A DNA stretch of 64,000 bases, taken from Planctomyces sp. (GTDB lineage Bacteria > Planctomycetota > Planctomycetia > Planctomycetales > Planctomycetaceae). Position 1 is the stretch's first letter, and each line of letters opens with the position of its first letter. A program made the translations under genes and the position numbers. The notes under the pieces were generated by a model. That model was not told the origin of the DNA. It was given only the letters and a program-made list of their open reading frames with translations, and did not search any database. Positions 33,201-40,572 of this stretch are shown here, in pieces. The stretch spans positions 49,752 to 113,751 of the forward strand of contig JAHBXW010000016.1 in the NCBI GenBank assembly GCA_019636235.1, written 5' to 3'.

Positions 33201-35705
33201 CTATTGCAGCGGATTCTCCGGCCAGGCGTGCTTGGGGTAGCGCCGCCGCAGTTCCTTGCGGACCTCGGCATAGGTCGTCGCCCAGAAGCTCGGCAGGTCG
33301 TCGGTCACCTGCTGGGGGCGCATGTTCGGCGCCAGCAGGTGCACCAGCACCTTCGCGCGTCCCCCCGCGATGCGCGGCGTTTCGCGAAGCCCGAACAGGT
33401 CCTGAATCCGCGCGGCGAGCACCGGCGGCCGGCCGGACTCGTACGTCAACCGGAACGATTTCCCCGAGGGCGCCGTCACCCGCTCCGGCGCTTCGCGATC
33501 GATCGCCCGCAGCTGATCGTACGTCAGCAGCCCTTTGACGGCGTGCAGCCAGGGCGCCGACCGCAGCTCGGCGAACGATCGCCGCCCCGCGCACAACTCC
33601 CGCAGCAGCCGCATCCGCTGCGGCTCGTCGAAGTCCGGCAGTTCCAGTTCGGGCATCCGCTGCCGCAGGAATTCGACTCGTTCCAGGAAGGACGCCTCTT
33701 CGGCGTCCGCCGGAAATACGGATGACCATTGGGACCGCGCCGCCGCGAACAGCGCCTCGGCCGTCGCATCGTCGTCCGGGGTCGGAACGGGCGCTTCCGA
33801 CAACAACAGGTCCTCCCAGTACACGCGGCGGCGGGCGACGACCTGCTTCTGCGACGGATGGAAGAACCGCTCGACGACGTCCCGTCGAAAGTGCTCGGGC
33901 AGCCAGTCTCGCTCGATGGCCGATGCCAGCCGCACGATGGCCTCGGGCTGCGCGTCGGCGACGTCGATCGCCAGAAACAGTTCCGCAGATGTGACGGCCG
34001 ATCCCGGCGCGAGCTTCACGCCCCGCCCGCCGACGAGCACGGCCCGATCGCTGCCCGGTTCGCGGCGACGCGCCACGCGGTCGGGAAACGCCGCCAAAAG
34101 CGCCCGCAGCAGAGGTTCGTCCTCGGCCACGGAGAAGCGCGGGGCCGGACCGAGTTCCGCCTCGGCCGTCTGCAGCAACTGTTCGGCGCCCTGACGGATC
34201 GTGTGGACGCCGCCGCGATGCAGCTCTCCCCAGGGCGTCCGCGCGTCCCCCGTTCGCAGGAACTGTTCGATCGCGTTCAGCCGATCCAGCACGTCGGAGT
34301 GTGATCGCGTCGACCGCTCGCCGGGGGGCGGGCCGTCCCGCCGCGTCGAGAACGGGCTGCGTTCCGCCAGCCAGGCCGCCAGCAGGCAGGTCCGCTGCAA
34401 CTGCCCCGCGCGATGTCCCTCGACGACCAGTCGCGCCAGCCGCGGCTGCGTCGGCAGCCGGGCCAGAGTCCGGCCGAGAGGCGTCACCTGCTGCGCTTCA
34501 TCGATCGCTTCGAGTCGCGACAGCAGCCGATCGGCGCGGTCGAGCCGATCCGCCGCCGGCGCCTCGATCCACGGAACCGCGGCCGGATCCTGCTCGCCCC
34601 ACGAGCGCAGCGTCAGCACAGCGCCCGACAGGTCGACCCGCGCAATCTCCGGCGCCTCCCGCTCCGGACGGGCCCGCTGAGACGCCTCGTCCCACAACCT
34701 CCAGCACACGCCCGGCGCCGTGCGCCCCGCCCGCCCCGTACGCTGCTCCGCCGAGGCCCGTGAAATCGGCGTCAGCTCCAGCCGGTCCAGCCCGGATTCG
34801 GGATCGAACCGCAACATTCGCGCGAGCCCGGAATCGATCACCACGCGGACGCCTTCGATCGTCAGCGACGTCTCGGCCACATTCGTCGAGAGCACGACCT
34901 TCCGCCGCGGCGACGGCGCGAGCACCCGGTCCTGCTCGTCCGGCGGGAGATCGCCATACAGCAGCATCAGCGCGAGGTCGTCCCGGCGGGCCGCCGACTG
35001 CAGCAGCGCCGCTGTGCGATGAATCTCACCGACGCCGGGCAGGAACACGAGCATGTCGCCGTCCGTCGTGCCCAGCGCCCGCTCGATGGCGTCCGCCACC
35101 GCCTCCGGCAGCGGTGCTCGGGGCGCGCGGGGAACGTAGCGCACGTCCACCGGGAACTGCCGGCCCTCGCTGCGAACGACCGGGCAGTCCCCCAGCGCTG
35201 CGGCCAGCGGCGCCGGGTCGAGCGTCGCCGACATCAGCACGAGTCGAAGATCAGTTCGGACCTGTTGGACGCGGCGCGCCATGGCGAGCGCCAGGTCGCC
35301 GATCAGGCTGCGTTCATGGAATTCGTCGAACACGACGGCGGCGACGCCTTCAAGGAACGGATCCGACTGCACATGCCTCAGGAAGATGCCCTCGGTGACG
35401 ATCAGAATCCGCGTCTCCCGCGAGCTGCGGTCGTCGAACCGGACCTGGTATCCGACCTCGCGCCCCAGGGTCGCGCCGCATTCGGCGGCGATGCGGCGGG
35501 CGGCGGCTCGGGCGGCCATGCGCCGCGGTTCGAGGACGATGATCCGGCCCTGGGCGCTCCAGCCCGCGGACGCCAGCGCGGGGGGAACGCGGGTCGTCTT
35601 GCCGGCGCCGGGCGGGGCCTGCAGAACGAGCGCGTGGCGATCCTCCAGGGCCGCCGCGATCTGCGGCAGACACTCGTCGATCGGCAGCGGGCTGCGCTCG
35701 GGCAC
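33201..35705 (-). CDS. hrpB: ATP-dependent helicase HrpB
   Basis: An 834-residue DEAH-type helicase. Near the N-terminus lie Walker A (LQAPPGAGKTTRVPP), VLEPRRMAARAAARR, the DEFH box (VVFDEFHERS) and SAT (LVLMSATLDP). Helicase C-terminal motifs KVVLSTNVAETSLTIEGVRV and QRTGRAGR follow, then HA2 and the HrpB C-terminal domain ending GRAKVLVHLLAPNMRPQQVT. The helicase substrate is unclear; HrpB is probably an RNA helicase. GTG at 35705, preceded by GGAAGG, fits the family start; the open frame upstream is spurious. It converges with the DUF3037-like gene. Confidence 0.94.
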   Translation of the reverse strand: MPERSPLPIDECLPQIAAALEDRHALVLQAPPGAGKTTRVPPALASAGWSAQGRIIVLEPRRMAARAAARRIAAECGATLGREVGYQVRFDDRSSRETRILIVTEGIFLRHVQSDPFLEGVAAVVFDEFHERSLIGDLALAMARRVQQVRTDLRLVLMSATLDPAPLAAALGDCPVVRSEGRQFPVDVRYVPRAPRAPLPEAVADAIERALGTTDGDMLVFLPGVGEIHRTAALLQSAARRDDLALMLLYGDLPPDEQDRVLAPSPRRKVVLSTNVAETSLTIEGVRVVIDSGLARMLRFDPESGLDRLELTPISRASAEQRTGRAGRTAPGVCWRLWDEASQRARPEREAPEIARVDLSGAVLTLRSWGEQDPAAVPWIEAPAADRLDRADRLLSRLEAIDEAQQVTPLGRTLARLPTQPRLARLVVEGHRAGQLQRTCLLAAWLAERSPFSTRRDGPPPGERSTRSHSDVLDRLNAIEQFLRTGDARTPWGELHRGGVHTIRQGAEQLLQTAEAELGPAPRFSVAEDEPLLRALLAAFPDRVARRREPGSDRAVLVGGRGVKLAPGSAVTSAELFLAIDVADAQPEAIVRLASAIERDWLPEHFRRDVVERFFHPSQKQVVARRRVYWEDLLLSEAPVPTPDDDATAEALFAAARSQWSSVFPADAEEASFLERVEFLRQRMPELELPDFDEPQRMRLLRELCAGRRSFAELRSAPWLHAVKGLLTYDQLRAIDREAPERVTAPSGKSFRLTYESGRPPVLAARIQDLFGLRETPRIAGGRAKVLVHLLAPNMRPQQVTDDLPSFWATTYAEVRKELRRRYPKHAWPENPLQ

Positions 35706-35942
35706 GGGGGCGGCCTTCCAAGACCCAATCGTCGCGGCGTGGAGTTGGCGTTTGTATCGCACAGCCGGCCCGATTCCATCGAACGGGATCCTCCGGCGGA
35801 CCGGAATTTCTGCTCCGTAGTTCCGCCGCCCCTGCGCCCCCTGCGGCGGTGGCGTGCCGCGGGAGCAGCGCGATACGCTTTCCGGATGCCTGTCCGGCCC
35901 GCCGGGCAGTCGATCAGACCGGCCACCCTGAGGAGCGATGTC

Positions 35943-37472
35943 ATGAGCGGCGTCAAACGCGTGCTGTTGTTGGCTGCGGCCTGTCTTATCTCCGTCACGG
36001 CAGGCGCCCAGGAGGACCTCGCCCGAGCGCGTCCCTGGCTGCCGCAGGACATCAACGCGCTGGCCATTGTGCGCGTGGAGCGGATCATGGACAGCGGGTT
36101 GTCCCGGCGCGAGCACTGGAACGAACCGGGCGGCGGGAATTTTCTGGCCGGCGCCGTCGAGTTCCCCCCGGGCGTGAAGACCTTTCTTCGCGGAACGCAG
36201 GTTCATCCTGGACATCGTGGCGACAGCTGGTCGGTCGCCATTCTGGAGTTCGCGCGGCCGGTCGACATGGATCGGCTGGCGGCCCGCGAGAACGCCTCCG
36301 TGCAGACCGTCGCCGGCCGACCCGCCGTCGCCTCGCCGCGCAACGCCTTCTTCGCCCTCCTCGATCAGAATCGGCTGGGCGTCGTCAGCCCGGCGCATCG
36401 CCAGAACCTCTCCCGCTGGCTGACCCGCGGAGGCCAGGGGGACGGCATGACGGCCAGCCCGTACCTCAACGGGCTGCTGCAGAACGCTGACGACTCGATC
36501 GTGCTGGCGATTGATCTGGCCGACATGTTCGACCCCGACCGGACGCGCGAGCGGCTGTCCGCGGCGACGGTCATCCTGGAGAACCCCGGGCAGTTGGATG
36601 CGACCGCCAGCCTGCTGATGACGCTGCACGGCCTGCGGCTGGGCATTGACGTGGGCGAGTCGGTCGAGGGGACGTTGAGCCTGGACTTCAATGGCCCCGT
36701 CACCGTGAACGCGGATCTGCTGCGGAGCCTGGTGCTGGAGGTGCTTTCGGATCTGGGCGCCGGACTGGACGGGTTCGACGCCGGGAAAGCGGAGATTCGC
36801 GGGCAATCGCTGGTGCTGACAGCCGCGCTTTCGGACGAGGACCTGCGGCGGGTGATGTCGCTGGTGACGACGCCGCATCCGTCGGCGCACGAGACGCCGG
36901 CGCCGCCGGCGGCCGAGGTGCAGGCGCCCGCGACTTCGGCGCCCGGCCCGCGGGTCAGCCTCGAAGCCAGCCGCCGCTATCTGAAGGCCGTCGATCAGGT
37001 GATCACCGACCTGCAGCGCGCCAATCGCCGGGCCAAGGAGTATCTTCGCACCGCGACGTGGCACGACAACTTCGCGAGGAAGATCGAGCAGTTGCCGACC
37101 GTGGCCGTCGACCCCGAGCTGGTCCAGTACGGCGACTGGGTGGCCTCGCAGCTGCGGGGCCTGGCGGCGTCGCTGCGGGGCGTGGCGGTGGACGTCGATA
37201 CGCAGCAGCGGGCGCTGACGTGGAACGCGACGTTCGACCCGGGCTGGGAGACCACCGGCTGGTGGACCTGGGGATATCGTCCGCCGTCGTACAACGTGAC
37301 GAGCAACCTCGCGGAGGTGCGGCAGCGGCAGGCGGAAGCCGTGACGGCCGGCGCGCAGGGCCGCGATCAGATCTGGCTGATGATCACGGAGGAGCAGACG
37401 AAGATCACGCGGCGGATGGAGGAAAAGTTTGGACCGGAATTTCAGCGTCCCGGCGCCGCGCCGCGTCGCTGA
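35943..37472 (+). CDS. Secreted protein of unknown function
   Basis: A 509-residue protein with a signal peptide (residues 1-22, ending AGA) and no recognised domain. The N-terminal half contains repeated hydrophobic beta-alpha elements (VDMDRLAARENASVQTVAGR, DSIVLAIDLADMF) of the sort seen in planctomycete proteins that sum per-feature values. The second half has a Pro/Ala-rich linker near 320-340 and a helical region with DLQRANRRAKEYLRTATWHD. It is divergent from hrpB across 237 bp. Its start is well supported by the signal peptide. Confidence 0.65.
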   Translation: MSGVKRVLLLAAACLISVTAGAQEDLARARPWLPQDINALAIVRVERIMDSGLSRREHWNEPGGGNFLAGAVEFPPGVKTFLRGTQVHPGHRGDSWSVAILEFARPVDMDRLAARENASVQTVAGRPAVASPRNAFFALLDQNRLGVVSPAHRQNLSRWLTRGGQGDGMTASPYLNGLLQNADDSIVLAIDLADMFDPDRTRERLSAATVILENPGQLDATASLLMTLHGLRLGIDVGESVEGTLSLDFNGPVTVNADLLRSLVLEVLSDLGAGLDGFDAGKAEIRGQSLVLTAALSDEDLRRVMSLVTTPHPSAHETPAPPAAEVQAPATSAPGPRVSLEASRRYLKAVDQVITDLQRANRRAKEYLRTATWHDNFARKIEQLPTVAVDPELVQYGDWVASQLRGLAASLRGVAVDVDTQQRALTWNATFDPGWETTGWWTWGYRPPSYNVTSNLAEVRQRQAEAVTAGAQGRDQIWLMITEEQTKITRRMEEKFGPEFQRPGAAPRR

Positions 37473-37750
37473 AGCCGGAGGTTGGCGGCTGAGTCGGTGC
37501 GGCGCTTGGGTTTAGAGCGCGACCGGCAGTTCCTGCGCGTGCGAAACAGAGTGCGGCAAAACGTCTTGACCCATATCGCCGATGGTCATATCACTCCCGC
37601 ACCCTTGAGCGAGCGATCGCCCGGGGGTTCAAAACGCGACGCGTGTTGACGGAAGTGTCCCGTCGGGAACGCATCGCTGGCATGGACGCTGGCGATGTCG
37701 ACATCCTTGCGGGTCCGGTTTTGCGACTGCGGTTTTTGCTGCTTATCGCC
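37473..37750. other. Gap before a strong terminator; possible 3' UTR or small RNA
   Basis: No gene is seen in these 278 bp, which end at the terminator hairpin at 37751. The sequence includes a TTGACG word at 37644. It could be the 3' untranslated tail of the upstream gene or the body of a small RNA. Confidence 0.4.
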
Positions 37751-37811
37751 CCCGGAAATGGCTTGAGTCCTCCGCCCCCCTGGGACTCGCTGTTTCCGGG
37801 TTTTTTGTTTT
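37751..37811 (+). terminator. Rho-independent terminator
   Basis: CCCGGAAA (37751-37758) pairs with TTTCCGGG (37793-37800), enclosing a second stem GAGTCC (37765-37770)/GGACTC (37783-37788). It is followed directly by TTTTTTGTTTT. This is a textbook intrinsic terminator for plus-strand transcription. Confidence 0.85.
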
Positions 37812-37897
37812 CTCGCGCGAACGCGACTGCGTCGGCCAGGCCGCAGGGTTCGGCGCGACATTTCGCCGATCGGCGCTAATTGACTGCGAGGGCCCGC

Positions 37898-38413
37898 ATG
37901 CGATGGTTCGCCTCTGTCTGCGTTCTGCTGTCCGGCTGCAGCACGCTCTTGAACTGCACGACATGGATCGAGCCGCCGTCACACGAAAATGCGTACCGCA
38001 GGCCCTTTCAGATCTATGGGGGCGTCAAGATCGCGATCGCCAAGGGTGCAGCTGCCGTCCGTGCTCCCCACACCCCAGGCCGTCTGACCGCCGGCGCGGC
38101 GTGGCTGGCGGTTGATGCGCCGCTGAGCCTGGTCGCCGACACGGTCACGCTGCCGTGCACGTTGTGGCTTTCCTACGACCTTGGCCTGCAGTTGCTTTTT
38201 CTTCAGATGGGGTCCACACAACTGTGCACGGACAGCCTCCCCTGTCCGGACGGCGATGGCTCGCCGTCCACGCCTTCCGTGCAGCCCGCAGAGGAGATTT
38301 ACCGCCTGTGTTTTCAAGTCGGCGTGAACGGACCCGAACTGCGCGGGGTCGCTCCGCGGCGGCCGCTTCTTAACGGACGGATCGCCGTCCCGGAGCGTAT
38401 CGACGATCGCTGA
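37898..38413 (+). CDS. YceK/YidQ-like lipoprotein (DUF1375)
   Basis: A 171-residue protein with an N-terminal lipobox (VCVLLSGC, C14). The following PFQIYGGVKIAIAKG and LAVDAPLSLVADTVTLP are typical of the YceK/YidQ (DUF1375) family of small outer-membrane lipoproteins of unknown role. A TTG six codons earlier could also start it. It follows the intrinsic terminator, so it probably has its own promoter. Confidence 0.75.
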   Translation: MRWFASVCVLLSGCSTLLNCTTWIEPPSHENAYRRPFQIYGGVKIAIAKGAAAVRAPHTPGRLTAGAAWLAVDAPLSLVADTVTLPCTLWLSYDLGLQLLFLQMGSTQLCTDSLPCPDGDGSPSTPSVQPAEEIYRLCFQVGVNGPELRGVAPRRPLLNGRIAVPERIDDR

Positions 38414-38593
38414 GGCCGCGAATTCTCGCGCCGATCGCAGGCAATTCCGCGAGCGATTGGGAATGCAATTGCAGGAGCCGGTGCTCTCAGAATTCAGGCG
38501 GCGGCGCAGCGCCAGTCTGCCGACTGCGAGCGGACGGCGGGAAGTGCGGGGCCGGCGGCGTGTCTGAAACGCAGCTCCCCGTTCCCGATCTGA
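38414..38593. other. Short gap between convergent genes
   Basis: No gene is seen in this 180-bp gap between the lipoprotein gene and the convergent DUF1501 gene. Confidence 0.4.
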
Positions 38594-39877
38594 TCAGCCC
38601 ACCAGTTCCTTGATCGGCTTCGAGGCCGGGTCGGCCATCGGCACATCGCGGCCGTCGATGTCGAAGCTGGAGGTCGAGTCCAGCCCCATCGCGGCAAGGT
38701 ACGTGTGAAACAGGTTGCCATGGTCGACCTGTCCCTCGACGACCTGCGTTCCCTTCTCGTTCGTCTTGCCGTACGCCGCGCCCCGCGGCATCTTCGCCCC
38801 CGCGCACACGACCGACCACGCCGCCGACCAGTGGTCGCGGCCGTAGTACAGGTTCACGTTCGGCGTCCGGCCAAATTCCGACAGCACGACGATCAGCGTG
38901 CTCTCCAGCATGCCGCGGTCGGCCAGGTCCTTCACGAACATGGCGAAGGGCCGGTCGAACTCGCCGACCTGCTCGAAGTGGAAATTGAAGTTCTCGTTGT
39001 GCGTGTCGTAGTTCGAGTGCGAGACCTGCACGAAGGTGACGCCGCGCTCCAGCAGCCGCCGGGCCAGCAGGCAGTGCCGGCCGAAGTCGTGCTTGCCGTA
39101 GCGTTCGGCGTCCGCCTCGGGTTCGTGGGAGACGTCGAACGTGTCGGCCTGCCGCATCAGCTGCAGGGCCTGCTCGTAGCTGTTGGTGTAGGCGTCGGTG
39201 ACGGCCGTGCGGCGGCGCGAGAGGAACCGTTCATTGACGCGGCGGCGGAAGTCGTGACGGGCCGCTTCGGTTTCATCGGTGAACTGTTCCGGGCGGGCCA
39301 TGTTCTGCGGCGGGTTGCCGTTGCCCAGGGAGATGCTGGCGAACTTCGGCCCCAGGTAGGCGGCGTCGTTGCCGCGTCCGCCTCCGCCCCAGGGCGTGAT
39401 GACGATGTGACCGGGCAGCGGATTGTTGTCGGTGGACAGGGCCTTGGCGGCGACGGCGCCGATCTGCGGGAAGTCCAGCGCCGGGGATTGCCGCCGCCCC
39501 GTGAGCATCATGTAGGCCCCCTTGCCATGGTCGTCCTCGGCTGTGTTCACGCCCCGCACCAGGCACAGATGGTCCATGATCTTCGCCGTCTCCGGCAGCA
39601 GCTCCGAAACATGGATGCCCGGAACGGACGTGGGGATCGACAGGAAAGGGCCGCCCGTCTCCGTGCCCGGCTTGGGATCCCAGCTTTCAAGCTGGCTGAG
39701 GCCGCCGTGCATGTTGAACACGACCACGCGCTTCTGCTGGCGGGCGAGCTGATCCGCGGCGGCGGGGCGGGTGAACGCGCCCAGTCCGCCGACGACGGCG
39801 CCGGCGGCCATGCTGCCGAGAAACCCGCGGCGTGCGAGGAGGTGCTCGGTGGATTTGCACGCGTAATGGCAGTTCAT
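38594..39877 (-). CDS. Tat-exported DUF1501 protein
   Basis: A 427-residue DUF1501 protein (alkaline-phosphatase-like fold). The N-terminus has a Tat-like RRGFLGSMAAGAVVGGLGAF. The core shows VVVFNMHGGLSQLESWDP, DHLCLVRGVNTAEDDHGKG, HSNYDTHNENFNFHFEQVGE, and VVLSEFGRTPNV followed by GRDHWSAAWS, whose Asp/His residues match the metal site of sulfatase-like enzymes. DUF1501 proteins are usually encoded next to DUF1549/DUF1553 proteins in planctomycetes; here the partner is at 40573-43428, with a nucleotidyltransferase gene in between. Substrates are unknown. Start at 39877 was chosen because the open frame upstream is not homologous. Confidence 0.92.
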   Translation of the reverse strand: MNCHYACKSTEHLLARRGFLGSMAAGAVVGGLGAFTRPAAADQLARQQKRVVVFNMHGGLSQLESWDPKPGTETGGPFLSIPTSVPGIHVSELLPETAKIMDHLCLVRGVNTAEDDHGKGAYMMLTGRRQSPALDFPQIGAVAAKALSTDNNPLPGHIVITPWGGGGRGNDAAYLGPKFASISLGNGNPPQNMARPEQFTDETEAARHDFRRRVNERFLSRRRTAVTDAYTNSYEQALQLMRQADTFDVSHEPEADAERYGKHDFGRHCLLARRLLERGVTFVQVSHSNYDTHNENFNFHFEQVGEFDRPFAMFVKDLADRGMLESTLIVVLSEFGRTPNVNLYYGRDHWSAAWSVVCAGAKMPRGAAYGKTNEKGTQVVEGQVDHGNLFHTYLAAMGLDSTSSFDIDGRDVPMADPASKPIKELVG

Positions 39878-39932
39878 GGCGATCCCTGTCCTGTTGGTCT
39901 GGTTCTGTCGAGCGGACGCGACCTTGCGCCGC

Positions 39933-40523
39933 TCAGCCTTCGGGAGTGTCAATCAGGCGCCTCAACCGGTCGCCCAGGACCCGCGGCAATGAGGCGATCC
40001 ACGTGTCATCAATCAATCCGACTTCCAGCATGTCGCGAACATGGGTCCGATCCTTGTCGCGGAACGACGTCAGCTTCATCCGCAGCAGCGCCGCGAGTTC
40101 CAGCACGTCGAAAGGAGGCCCCGGCAACCGCTCCGACACATCCGGAGACGACTCCAGGTATTCGCTGCGCACCTTCTCGTTCGCAAACACGACGTGCACG
40201 GCCTCGCGAGGCCGCCCGGCATCGCCATCGAGAAACATGGTGACTCCGCGTACGTGGCGATGCACGAACCCGGAATGCTCCAACGCGGACTTCGCGGCTG
40301 GGAAGTCCTCTCGTCTCAGGAGCACGTCGACGTCGACCGTCGTGCGGACGGCCGCGCGGTCAATCTTCGACACCCAGGCCGCGACCGCCTGGCCGCCACA
40401 GATGGCATACGGAACGCCAGCCGCTTCGAGGGCTCTGACCGCGCGCTCCAGTCGTCGCTGAACGTCTTCCACGGCGCCGATCATCCGCTCCCAGGAAATC
40501 GGATTGTCGTCGATGATCGTCAT
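39933..40523 (-). CDS. Predicted nucleotidyltransferase (AbiEii/MNT-like)
   Basis: A 196-residue protein with a minimal nucleotidyltransferase core: GVPYAICGGQAVAAW is the GG-x-A helix and RAAVRTTVDVDVLLRREDF contains the D-x-D catalytic pair. FDVLELAALLRMKLTSFRDK near residue 155 matches the conserved K motif of AbiEii/MenT-type enzymes. These can be toxins that modify tRNA or proteins, or antibiotic-modifying relatives. There is no adjacent antitoxin gene. It lies between the DUF1501 and DUF1549 genes with 49-55 bp gaps on the same strand, an unusual position. Start ATG at 40523. Confidence 0.75.
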   Translation of the reverse strand: MTIIDDNPISWERMIGAVEDVQRRLERAVRALEAAGVPYAICGGQAVAAWVSKIDRAAVRTTVDVDVLLRREDFPAAKSALEHSGFVHRHVRGVTMFLDGDAGRPREAVHVVFANEKVRSEYLESSPDVSERLPGPPFDVLELAALLRMKLTSFRDKDRTHVRDMLEVGLIDDTWIASLPRVLGDRLRRLIDTPEG

Positions 40524-40572
40524 CGTTCGAACCACGTTCACGTCAATCGTGCCAGCGCACGCCCCGCGTCCC

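Noticed and set aside
33163..33729. 188-codon frame overlapping the hrpB end
   Set aside because: Same-strand shadow of hrpB with low-complexity Ala/Arg sequence.
35706..37064. Long N-terminal extension of hrpB
   Set aside because: Homology starts at the GTG at 35705; upstream codons lie antisense to the secreted protein gene and have shadow composition.
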